DNA of 64,000 nucleotides from Antedon mediterranea (lineage: Eukaryota > Echinodermata > Crinoidea > Comatulida > Antedonidae), in the NCBI RefSeq assembly GCF_964355755.1, contig NC_092674.1, forward strand, positions 12,841,001-12,905,000. Direction: 5' to 3'. A program made the position numbers and the translations under genes. Position 1 is the first letter of the stretch; each line of letters opens with the position of its first letter. Below, piece by piece: positions 21,902 through 31,902 of the stretch. The notes beneath the pieces are model-generated. The model ran no database searches. It had not been told where the DNA came from and saw only the letters and a list, made by a program, of their open reading frames with translations.

Positions 21902-22084
21902 TTTCGAGAGACATTTTATGTAGGGGAATTTTACAGTAGGCGGAGGTTTGTACTCTCAGAGTACCCTCTAGTTGGAACTGTTATTTGTAATAGTACAGGA
22001 CTAATTTAAATGCAGAAGCTCACAGTAAGTCTACGTCGTTGTACCATTGTTTCCTGATAATTGCAATGTAATCAGTTTTTATTA

Positions 22085-22134
22085 TAGTGATTTCTGATTT
22101 GACAAATTAAATTTGTCAAAATCAGAAATCACTA
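22085..22134. mobile_element. 50-bp near-perfect hairpin flanked by TA
   Basis: Arms TAGTGATTTCTGATTTGACA and its complement, with a one-base bulge, close over a two-base centre, flanked by TA on both sides. It could be a minimal mariner-type MITE or simply a long hairpin. No flanking gene explains it. Confidence 0.55.
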
Positions 22135-22399
22135 TAATGTATTACTGATGAGTTCAAGTTCAATCTGAAAACATCAATGATGACACACATTATAGCTAAA
22201 CATTAATTATTATTGTCAACATAATCGAGTTGAAGGTATTGCTGTATATGTACGTAAATATCATAGTATAGCATACTGACAAAAAACGTTACATAAGGTA
22301 ATTAGTCTATTTTCGTATACTAAGCGACATACATTTTCTATACCTGACATAATTATTTGAAGTATGTATATCCCAATATATTTGGTTGGTGTCATAATA

Positions 22400-23694
22400 T
22401 GCGATTTTAATCTCACATAAACATGCAATGAAATTCTCGTTATTGAAAAAAAAAATCTATTTATTAATATTAATATATTGTTTTCTCTTTTTACTTGGTT
22501 AGATAAAACATGTTACTAAGAAACGGCAAACATTCTAGTTTAAATTCTTTATGTTAAGTACCCACAGATTGCACTATTTTCTGTAAGCTTAAATAGATTC
22601 TCTTTTCGTTCATGTGTTGGGAATAGAAAATATTTCTCTTCAAACAGTTTACAAAATATTGGTACACAACAATGAACAAAAAATGTGTGTTACGTTCTCG
22701 GTTACGGTCACTAGAACCATTCTTGCGACTGAGTTGAACTTCGAAAATGCCAGTCAGATGTAAAAACAAGTTAAAAAGAATAAATTAGCAATTGTCACTG
22801 CATACTCATCCTTCAAACTAGCCGTAATCAAGCAAACACTCAATGCACACTCATTCAGATAAACAAAAAAATGCACTTATTTTCGGATGATTTTTTTCTT
22901 ACTTAATTTGTGTATTGTTTTATATTAATGTACATTGTTTTTTTTAATATTATGCCTCCAATTATATATTGGAAATAAGGATTTGATCGAGTCGACTTTA
23001 GATTTGCAAGTAACAGAGAAGCATTTCTCTTGTCCGTTGTCAGATGGTTATTGAATCTTTGTTGTTGATTTCTCTAATACTTATATGTAATTAACCGCTT
23101 TACGTCAATCTGTGTAGTAGGTACTAACAATATGTATTAGAACTCTAGTAACTGTCCTTTTCTGATATCTATCTTCGACTCAATGTATTTCATTTCTTTC
23201 ATGAATATGAACAGTTTATCTTAAATGAAAGTTGAATTGAATTTGAAATGCTTGTTTATTGTATTAACCATTGTCTGTACTGTTAGTATTAATTTCTTTA
23301 AAATGAATCTTATGAGCGTTAGTTTTACAGCAACAATAGTACTTTATTTAACATTTTATAATAAAAATAAATTACCCTAGATATGAATAAGTACAACACC
23401 GTGTTTGATATTATCAAGAAGTGATAACAGTAAACACTTGTATGAATATGCTTGATAAATAAATAGTCATAGCAGTCAATGAATTATTCAACAATTAGTA
23501 TAATTGTGTTTGTTTTAGAATACAATATTGTGTGTATAAATGTACGTGGCGGAGCGTTTATTAGAGGGTGGAGGTTGGATATTCCAAAGATGTTTTATTG
23601 GCATGGGGCGTTTATTCAAATATTTGCGGTAGGCCTAATTGGTATAATCAATATATTATTTAGTTTAAATCAAACACCAAATAATGACAATCAT
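22400..23694 (+). repeat. Family A copy 3, left part
   Basis: Contains one diverged copy of the 620-bp unit (22440-22815), then aattaaccgctttacgtca (shared with 45605) and the family A core from 23340. Interrupted by a LINE at the word aatgacaatcat. Confidence 0.7.
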
Positions 23695-25664
23695 TACCCA
23701 AAAAGAAAATTAGAATATTTAATAATAATAAGCCTTGGCTCAAAAAAGATGTAAGAAAGGAATTACTTAAGAAATATATTGCATCCAAAAACAAATGCAA
23801 CGAGATGGAAAAGAAAAAGATTCAAAAATGTGTAAATAAGAAAATCAAAGCATGTAAAAAAGAATATGGAGAAAAAATTGAGAACAAATGTCGGGACACC
23901 CGTCAGGCCTGGAATGGAGTTAGGAAAATTACAGGTATGGGGAAGAAAAATAATGAAATTGAACACAGTTTTAAACCAAATGATTTTAATATTTTTTATT
24001 CTAGATTTGATGAAATAAATTTTAAATGTGAAATGACTGCATCTGCTGAAGGGTTTACAAATGAAATGAATGATAAAAGTGCAATAAAAATTGATTTAGA
24101 TGATGAAATATATGGAAAGGGTAAATGTTAGTAAAGCAAAGGGTCCGGACGGTGTATCAGGGCGTTTGATTAGATCATGTGCCTCTCAGCTTTCACCAAT
24201 AATAAGCCAGCTTTTCCAGTGTTCACTGAACACGGGGGTGGTACCTGATCTATGGAAGGTCTCTGAGATCATACCTGTTCCGAAAATGTGTAACCCTAAA
24301 ATCATTAACGACTTCAGACCAGTGGCATTAACATCTATTCTAATGAAGATCCTTGAGAAAATTGTTAGAAGTCAACTAATGTCTGAATGTAGTGATTTAT
24401 GGATAATAACCAATTTGCATATCAATGTAATAGAGGGGTCGATGATGCTATTATAACCTTGTTAGACCTGGTGGTTTCACATTTAGATAAGAAGAGGACC
24501 TATGCTAGAGGGCTATTCATAGACTTTTCATCTGCATTTAATTTGATGCAGCCTCATAATTTAATGAATAAAATGTCGGAATGGAAGGTTAATCCTTACC
24601 TTGCTCTATTGGTTGATGATTTTCTTACAAATCGGCAACAGTATGTTAAAGTTGGTAAATCTATCTCAGAGATTAGAAGGATCAACACTGGTGCACCCCA
24701 GGGGTGTTGTCTGTCACCAAGTGTATTTACAATATATACTAGTGAATGTCGATCTTCATGTAGCATTGTGTCATATAATCAAATACGCAGATGACATGGT
24801 ACTGATTGGTCTATTGAAAAATGCTGACGATCATGTGTATAGGGCTGAATATGTTAAATTAATGTAATGGTGCAATGACAATTACCTTAAGATTAATTTT
24901 AATAAAACTAAAGAAATTATATGGGATTTTAGGAAAAAGAATAATGAAAAAAGTTATCTGATAGTTAATGATCAGACAATTGAACGTGTTCATGAAACCA
25001 AATATCTTGGTACACATATTGATGATCAACTTAGTTTTGAAAAAAATACGGCCGAGATAATTAAGAAAGGTCACCAAAGGTTATATTTCCTAAGAAAGCT
25101 AAAAAAATTTAATGTTAGCTGTGGTACTCTAAAATTATTCTATGAAACTGTTATTCAATCAGTACTAGTTATCTCTTTTATTGCTTATTTCGGTAATTTA
25201 AATGAAACACACAAGAAAGGTCTCATTAGAATTACTAAGATAGCATCACATATAATTGGTTGTACGGTTAATGATTTAAAATATCTTTATGAAAAACAGG
25301 TCCTAAGTAAATGAAGTAAAATTTTAGAAGATAAGAAACATCCATTACATATGATATTTTTTAAGAACAAGTCAGGCCGGTTACGGGCTCCTAGAGCTGA
25401 TACGTCAAGAAACCGACTGTCTTTTGTACCAAATTCAACTCATATTTTTAACTCAAAGATTGTTAGATCATAATAGCGCACATGCAATATATATTTTAAA
25501 GTTTTACTGTTGATGGATGTTTTAATTAATGTTTTTAAATTGTAAATTTGTTCTATGTATGATGTAATTATGAATGTTTTACCATGTTTTTCTGTCGAGG
25601 AAAACAATTGTTCCATGTACAATTTAATATATATGGAACGAATAAAGATTTGATTTGATTTGAT
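23695..25664 (+). mobile_element. Truncated LINE inside family A (CR1/Rex-like RT)
   Basis: A non-LTR element truncated 5' of the linker and ending in a (TTTGA)n tail at 25648-25664. Removing it rejoins aatgacaatcat with cagtgggc, the uninterrupted family A sequence seen at 6615, so the insertion site is precise. The protein is broken by a frameshift near 24120, another near 24420 and others near 24750-24790, plus a stop near 24865. Confidence 0.85.
23700..25472 (+). pseudogene. Reverse transcriptase of the family-A-resident LINE
   Basis: Linker: KKDVRKELLKKYIASKNK and a lysine-rich stretch. RT: SKAKGPDGVSGRLI (block 1), DFRPVALTSILMKILEKIV (block 2), NNQFAYQ, LFIDFSSAFNLMQPHNL (first catalytic Asp), INTGAPQGCCLSP (block 4), KYADDMVLIG (catalytic box), then LKINFNKTKEIIWDF and ETKYLGTHID (blocks 6-7). 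The post-RT region LRKLKKF...ETVIQSVL ends in FNSKIVRS. All catalytic motifs survive but in four different frames, so no functional enzyme can be made. It looks younger than the LINE at 6.8 kb and older than that at 0.6 kb. Confidence 0.85.
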
Positions 25665-26095
25665 CATCAGTGGGCCGTTAATAAGAAACACGTTTTAAAC
25701 GGCTTGCAACATGAGCCAAAGCATCCCTGGTCTAAATGACGATGCAGTACATACAGATAGCGCGCATTCTGTTCAAACATAACAGGAACTCAACAACTCG
25801 GCTACCATTCGGCTATATTGATTTCTGATATAATTTTATATACTGATTTTACAATTTTCCCTGCAAAATACCTCGATGATGTTTTAATATGCTGAACTTT
25901 TTTTTTGCAGTATATTTTCATTTTTTTTAAACTACAGGCGTTGTCCGTGAAAAAAAAACCCTGCCGATGAAATTAGAAATGTTGTTTTAAAACTTTCTAT
26001 AATATCTGCCTGAGAGAGAAATATTATAAAATCTACGTTTCGCAGTACATCTGAAAAAGGAAAGGTAGGTATGCAAGGTTGAAATCTCAGAAATA
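25665..26095 (+). repeat. Family A copy 3, right part
   Basis: Resumes with catcagtggg after the LINE. Contains gatagcgcgca and caacaactcggctacc, and ends with ctacgtttcgc followed by ggaaaggtaggtatgc, which recurs inverted at 27510-27560. Confidence 0.7.
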
Positions 26096-27494
26096 ACAAT
26101 ACTTTATATATATAGACACGCTAACATTGACCTCGTGGAGCACATTTAGCTCGTAGTATCATACACGTGCACATATAGCTCTTCGCGTTGGTAAGTCACA
26201 AACATATTAGTGATTTTTTTATTATTATAGTATTATGTAAATGAGGCTTAATAGTATGCCACATGCAATATGAATTGAGAAAAAGAAAAAAAACGACAAT
26301 TATTATTACTGTGACCGAATTAACGCTTTAAAAAAGCATTATTAAATACATACCGATAGGTCTATGTGAACGGCCGATACTAACCACGATACATTACTTT
26401 TAATTACTCTTTGTAGGCATACATTTAGTCTTTGATCAGTACATTGGATGCGTTATTATGTTGCTTGTAAACAATCATTCTACATGCTTTAGATCATAGA
26501 AATAATTACTTTGTTAGGAGTAACTGTACATTTAATGTACGATGATACTAAACAATTGCAATTGACATACTAAAAATAATGTAAACCAATATTGCTAGAG
26601 TTTAATTAAAGCAAAGGTTTCTTTTATGTTTGAATGCAATTATATTTAGCTAGACTTATTGTTGTATTAATTTAGATACACAATCAATGAAAAATGAAAC
26701 GTTCGGGAATTACCAATCGTGATCTTAGAAATTATATTCATGACTAATGTGTCTATTTTAATATTTGAAGTAATCTTTTCTTTATATTATGTCATTTGAA
26801 CAATTGAATAGAACATGAACTCAGTACTTATAGATTTTAACCCACGAAGCCTCAACCTTTGCAATCGAACATTTTACCGGCACAAACGAAGCAAATTGAA
26901 AAAGTCAACATGTTGCTGATCTGGTAGATATCATTGAAATGTTAGCGAAACAATACGCCATGTGTCTTAGAAAAGATAGTATTAAGGTTGTTTTATTTTC
27001 TGATGTCATCGGTAGACTTTTAACGGCGATAAAGTTACTTCCGAGTTCGTTATCACTTTGCGATGTCCGGGTTGCAACTACAACTTCGCTGTAGTCACAA
27101 TATAACCTTTGTACGAAACTCGTGCAGCCATCCCACATGTGAACGTGACATGTACATTTGATATACATTTGAGTCAAAATATTCCATATTTCTCTCTTTA
27201 AACAAACTAAAAAAATGAACTAATTTATATTAATTATACTGTATGGTTTGGCTATTAAATATTATTGTAACTCAGACTGTTTAAAACTTAAAGAAGAAAT
27301 AGCTCATAATGTTTAATATGTTATAAATTGTGTATACACTACGATACGACGTGACGTTATTATTACAGTAGTAGACAATGTATAAATATTATAATGTACC
27401 GATGATAAGCCGACTCGCAATAAAATTAATAATATTACAAGTAATCTATATATAAATTATGGTTAATTCTGACATAGGCGAGCACAATGCAAAC
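26096..27494. other. Unique spacer between inverted family A copies
   Basis: Mostly AT-rich with no recognised gene. A 91-codon minus-strand frame at 26905-27177 (cysteine-containing, CTCHVHMWDGC) has no domain that I recognise and no clear splice borders. It is mentioned only because it is the least AT-rich part of the interval. Confidence 0.4.
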
Positions 27495-28300
27495 ACTTCG
27501 GTACAAATCTCCGCCTTGGATACCTACCTTATCTATCTCAGATGTACCGCGAAACGTAGATTTGATAACATTAGTTTTCACATCGACGCTATTGTTCCAT
27601 ATTTCAATCTTAGGAAGATATTATAAAGGGTTTTATAAGAAATTTTCTGATTTTAATCGGTAAATTTTAACTCTACGCGCGGTAGAAGTAATTTCCGGGT
27701 TCACGGTAAGGTGTTGGTTTCAACCAGGGAGTTGTAAAACAACTACCTGTTTCAAGTGCTTGGTGGCTATAGCCATTTTGTGTTTTTGTTTATTTTCGGA
27801 CCGCGCATGTGAAGGTATATAATAGTAGTATATAAACCCCGATAGCCGAGTTGTTGAGTAAGCTGCCAAGACTTTATGTATACTGTGCGCTATCTGTGTC
27901 CTGTCAGGACCCTAGGATACTTCTGCCCATGTTGCAAGCCGTCTAAACGTCTTTCTTCTTAGGCCACTGTGTCGCGGAATAATGTATTAATTATACCAAT
28001 TAAGATGGTATTTATTTGAATAAACGCCTGGAACACCTCCCCAATAAAACATCAATTAAAATAATTATCTCGCTACCAACCACACCCTAAATACATCTAT
28101 TAAACGCCCATCCACAATATTATATTTATAACCCAATTATACTATTTTTAGTAGATTTCTTCGGACTATTATCTACAATTTACCAAGCTTTTGTTATTCT
28201 TTCTTACAACTTTTCATATCTACAATAAACACTATACGCCTAAAACGCTATTAATCATCTAAGACACTTAGGTTAGTGAGTACGTTTAGTTTTACGAATA
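27495..28300 (-). repeat. Family A copy 4, inverted
   Basis: On the reverse strand it shows ggcgtttattcaaataaa, ttaattggtataatta, ggcttgcaacatg, gatagcgcaca, ctcaacaactcggctat and ctacgtttcgcggtacatctg in the family order. With copy 3 it forms a large inverted repeat around a 1.4-kb spacer. Confidence 0.7.
27750..27850 (-). promoter_or_regulatory. Possible promoter and first coding exon
   Basis: On the minus strand a TATA-like tattatatacc is followed about 50 bases later by ATGGCTATAGCC, ten codons (start MAIATKHLKQ) and a GT donor. This could be the 5' end of a gene, but no downstream exon can be linked to it, and it lies in a repeat copy. Confidence 0.25.
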
Positions 28301-28360
28301 TCAAAAGCATAGTAACCGACCGAAATTGTCCAGGCCAGAATGTCCTTCTAAAACTGTTTA

Positions 28361-28441
28361 CGACCCGAGTCATTACCATTCCGAGAACCATCGTCTACAC
28401 TTCCTAAAGGGGGAGCGAGAGAAGCGAGCTCACCCTCTAGT
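28361..28441 (+). other. Helitron-like 3' terminus (weak)
   Basis: The sequence gagcgagagaagcgagctc, able to form a GAGC/GCTC stem, is followed by accctctag and then t. This resembles a Helitron end (stem-loop, then CTRR, then T). A similar end is at 45565-45602. Confidence 0.35.
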
Positions 28442-28761
28442 ATTTATTATTAATATTTATAAAGATTAAACAAGTTATTACAAAGTGGGACACCAGTTGT
28501 TACAAAACCTTGGTTAATCTGACTTTCCAATTTCAAGATTAACCTTGACGAGGCAGCGGTGTTCCGAACCATGTGAGGGGTACAACCGTGCAGTTCTCGA
28601 CAATTTAGTTGCAACAAAAATGATCTGTAATATGACCCGCGATGTGGTTGCTTCATTTAGGTATGTTATTACTGGCACGCCCTTTAAATTGTAAAATTAA
28701 ACACTTTTTAAATCACACTTAATTATATAGTAATATTATTATTAATGTGTGTAACACTTAC

Positions 28762-28860
28762 TTTGGCCTGATGATCCAATTTAGCACCTTCCTTGAGCAA
28801 AATAGTGCAAACATCTGTGTGGCCCTCTTGTGCAGCCAAATGTAAAGGTGACCCTCCATC
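28762..28860 (-). CDS. Ankyrin-repeat exon b
   Basis: Single 33-residue repeat reading DGGSPLHLAAQEGHTDVC and ending KEGAKLDHQAK. It keeps the canonical SPLHLAA helix start, the GH turn and the GA before the beta-hairpin. Relative to the other four exons it has Glu for Ala before GA, and HQ where the others have LQ or LP. Borders: acceptor ATTTCAG, donor GTAAGTG; phase 0/0. Its intron on the 3' side is 8.3 kb long and filled by family A copies and a LINE, yet the exon itself is undamaged. Confidence 0.88.
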
Positions 28861-29520
28861 CTGAAATATTACAAACATTATGTTATAGTAAGTTTTTTCT
28901 AAACAAACTATTATAATATTGTCCTGAAATCAATACGATGTGATCAATTAAAAATGACGTTATAGATTTAAATAATGCTACATTATTAAATTAAATACGT
29001 ATACATTTGTCTTTCTTGTATAATATTTTTATATAAGTGCTTTATAAATGTATAAAACAAATAAGTGGGGTTTTTTCTGCCTACAAAGTAAACACTTCAT
29101 CCGATAGTGCTAACTAGTCTGAGTGTAAATTATGATAAAGGGGCGTTTGAACTGGCAGTTACAGCTAAAATATCCAGGATTCAAATTTTGTTCAGGTAAC
29201 ACATTTTGACTGCTAAATTCTTACCATTCAAGGTTTCATTTTACCGTTACTTGGAGGGGATATGTTTTTTTAAATGTTTTATAAAATCAAATAAAAATCT
29301 CGATTCATATCTATTTATTGTTACTGTATCATTTTGCATAAAATGCAGTGTTGCTCTACAGTACCATCCAAAAACAGAAAACTAAAAAAAAACCACGAAA
29401 TATGATTCTCCAACATTCAGTGCCCTAAAGGCATATGGTAACAATGATTACAGAATCTATTACGAGAGGTGATGGACCTTTTCTTTGAACGTCAAAATAG
29501 TGCATTGGATAGGTTGGGTC

Positions 29521-30657
29521 CAGTGGCGGATCTAGGGGGGTGAATAGGGTGGCTAGCCACCCCCCTTAATTCTCAAAAAAAAGAAAAAAAAAGATGCAAC
29601 CTAATCGCGATTGACCGTCGCTAGACGTGGAATAATCTTTTTATTAAGAAGAGTAGGCCTAGCTAGGCCCTACTAGAGCTAGGGTTAGCATTAATAGTTG
29701 TGTGTAATAGGCCTACACAGTGAAAGAGCTAAGAGTTCAATTACTATTATGAATTCAAGAGTTTAAAAAGAAAACACGATTTACAATCTTCGGAAAATAC
29801 CCATTTTCAAAACACACGCACTCCTAAAACTACCAGCGTCACGTTGTCGAGCTCGCTCCTCGTGTGAATGCTGACGTCATCACTCTCCAAAATATACCAT
29901 TTTCCATTGCAGTTAATTTCCGCCGCCCTGGTCCGTGTACAAGCGTTAGCGTGGTATATTTACACCCCTGAGTGGAGTGTAATATCATGGAGTAAAATTT
30001 TACTCCATGGTAATATCGGGAACTTTTTTCTCGCGCATGAAAGTTTTTTGTATAATATTATGGTATGCAGTATAAACGATAAAAATAAACGAGAAACATG
30101 GTGTTCTTTTATTATTTTATAGGCATAAAATAAACATGAAATGTCTTGTATGTACACGGGACGGCCGAAAAAAGTATGTGTATTTGGCGTTTTTTGATTT
30201 GTGTTATAGACACGGCGATTACTGCGATCATTGTATACCAAATTACATTGAGTTATTCACCCGGCTGTAGGGTATATATCTCTGAGGTTAACAGACCACC
30301 AAAACACGGTACACAACACATGCACTCTATCGAGGCATTTTCGGAGTACCGCATTACCAAATGTTCATTTTGTTTGAAGGTTTTTCGATCAAAGTTTATT
30401 ATTAGTTCGTCGAAAAAGATCCGTACAGTATTTAGGAAGGATGTATTTAAATTTACATTATGTAATATTTGTTATTAAGTGTGATGGAAACAGTTTCTCT
30501 AGCCTATTAAACAGTGTGTAAGCATCTATTTTTTCAAAAATTTTCGGAGCCTCGGGAGGGGGATACCCCCTCCCAAACCCTCCCCCGCTCGGTGCTACGC
30601 ACCTCGTTTGCCACTTTCGTGGCCACCCCCCCTCGTCAGATCCTAGATCCGCCACTG
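29521..30657. mobile_element. hAT-like non-autonomous element 1
   Basis: Ends CAGTGGCGGATCTAGG and its inverse, followed internally by G/C homopolymer runs, with a perfect 5-bp duplication gggtc (29516-29520 and 30658-30662). The CAG...CTG ends with a 5-bp duplication point to the hAT superfamily. No transposase is seen; the open frames near the ends are shadows of the terminal repeats. It contains a tiny palindrome insertion at 29979-30016. Confidence 0.8.
29979..30016. mobile_element. 24-bp perfect palindrome with 7-bp direct repeats
   Basis: catggagtaaaa and its exact complement occupy 29986-30009, flanked by gtaatat at 29979-29985 and 30010-30016. The pattern is that of a target-duplicating micro-insertion; no transposon this small is standard. 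Confidence 0.6.
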
Positions 30658-31254
30658 GGGTCCTCAGTAAAGTCTCTTAAAAAAATGAGTACTGTAGTCC
30701 TATACGTGATGCATAACTAACAATACGTTCCAGCTAATTCCTACATGTGGTCTCGGTAAACTATAAAACAAGGAATAATGAGAATACTTTTAATGACAGA
30801 TTTATAAAAAAAGATGTATGCATAATGTGACTTGTTTTATTGTTAAATAACTATGTAACTATGCATTTTTTTATAGGGATGTAATGGGATAAAATGATCA
30901 GCATTACATTTCCTTTCCGATGGATGGATGGTTCAGTGTGGAATGTCGGCCATTTTAAAATACAAATGGCATCTAACTCTTTTGAATTCAGCAACTCAAG
31001 AATAACAAAGTTAGCCAATAAAATCTATTTTGGCACACATATCGAGCTGGAGCTAGTTTTCTTTACATATGTGACTGTATTATACCGTATCATAATGTAG
31101 TATATTTTAAATTTTGACATGACATAATAAACATTGAAAGTTCTTTCTAACAGATTTTTTCTCGGGGTACTAATGTAATTGTACTATTGTATTGTTCTTT
31201 ATATCTACACAGCAAAATTCTGATTCAAAGTACAAAAACATACACTGTACTTAC

Positions 31255-31326
31255 CAGATGGAGGACTGGTGTTTCTCTTTAAAATACCAAAATAAACTAT
31301 ATTATTCTCTTCTTTGGAAAAATTTG
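31255..31326 (-). CDS. Candidate second exon near the CACTA-like left end
   Basis: On the minus strand this 72-bp stretch follows an acceptor-like gcttag and ends at a strong donor (ctg, then gtaagta). It stays open in the phase set by 31560-31626 and would read NFSKEENNIVYFGILKRN. The donor points out of the element, towards 28.8 kb. If not spliced, the frame runs on through the terminal repeat to a TAG. I do not recognise a domain. Confidence 0.35.
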
Positions 31327-31559
31327 CTAAGCACTTTTTTAAAAAGCTTTCTTTTGTATTTCATTCCTCTTTGTCCCCTCTGTCAATGTCTGAACTAAAA
31401 TGCTAAGCTAAACCTATACACCTGTCCGTCAGTACAGGCATAGTAGGCTAGCCTAGACCTACTAGTTCCAGGCCTACAGTATTACTAACTAGGAAGGAGC
31501 CTAGGCTAGGCCTAGACTGCTGGCAGATTAAAATATAATTATTAATTAGGCCTACAAAC

Positions 31560-31626
31560 CTGTTAAAATGTTGGCCACTTCTTCATCTATTTCTCGGATC
31601 TTCAACAAAGCGTCTTCCTTCGACAT
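31560..31626 (-). CDS. Candidate first coding exon (MSKEDALLKIREIDEE)
   Basis: ATG at 31624-31626 opens 22 codons beginning MSKEDALLKIREIDEEVANI, then a donor (acag, then gtttgt). The product is acidic and probably helical. The exon is phase 1 and joins in frame to 31255-31326. It may be the start of a host gene or of a CACTA-encoded accessory protein; the sequence does not decide. No TATA box stands out upstream. Confidence 0.4.
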
Positions 31627-31861
31627 TATATTAGACTAATCTTACTAGGCCTATTGAAGCATTTAATATATAAATTGCGATGAAAGGTGTCTTTTACTTA
31701 CAAACTCTAGATTTTGAATTAATTACTTTAAAAAACCGTTGGCCATGATCCAGCCGGGAGCTAGGTCATCGACCACACACAGTGTTGTTTTTCAACTACA
31801 TAACCAAAAATTTATCGCTGGCCTTTTACCCAGAATGTATAAGGTCATTATACTGCTCAAC

Positions 31862-31902
31862 GTTAAAGCATGGAGGTATAAACCTCCATGGTGGTTAAAG
31901 CA
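31862..31902. mobile_element. Short palindrome with 9-bp direct repeats
   Basis: catggaggt, a four-base loop and acctccatg lie between two copies of gttaaagca (31862-31870 and 31894-31902). It shares the CATGGAG terminus with the palindrome at 29986-30009. Confidence 0.5.

Larger units (their letters stand above)
28490..31207 (-). repeat. Duplicated ankyrin-exon unit, copy b (with hAT-like insertion)
   Basis: Matches unit copies c and e on both sides of the exon. A hAT-like element (29521-30657) interrupts it, and a CACTA-like element (31208-35589) follows, after which the unit resumes at 35590. The paralogue at 56150-57310 carries neither insertion. Confidence 0.8.

Noticed and set aside
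26905-27177. Cysteine-containing 91-codon minus-strand frame
   Set aside because: No domain recognised and no convincing acceptor or donor; kept only as a note in the spacer entry.
30458-30720. Frames of 65-68 codons with Gly/Pro runs at both strands
   Set aside because: They arise from the G/C-rich terminal repeat of hAT-like element 1.
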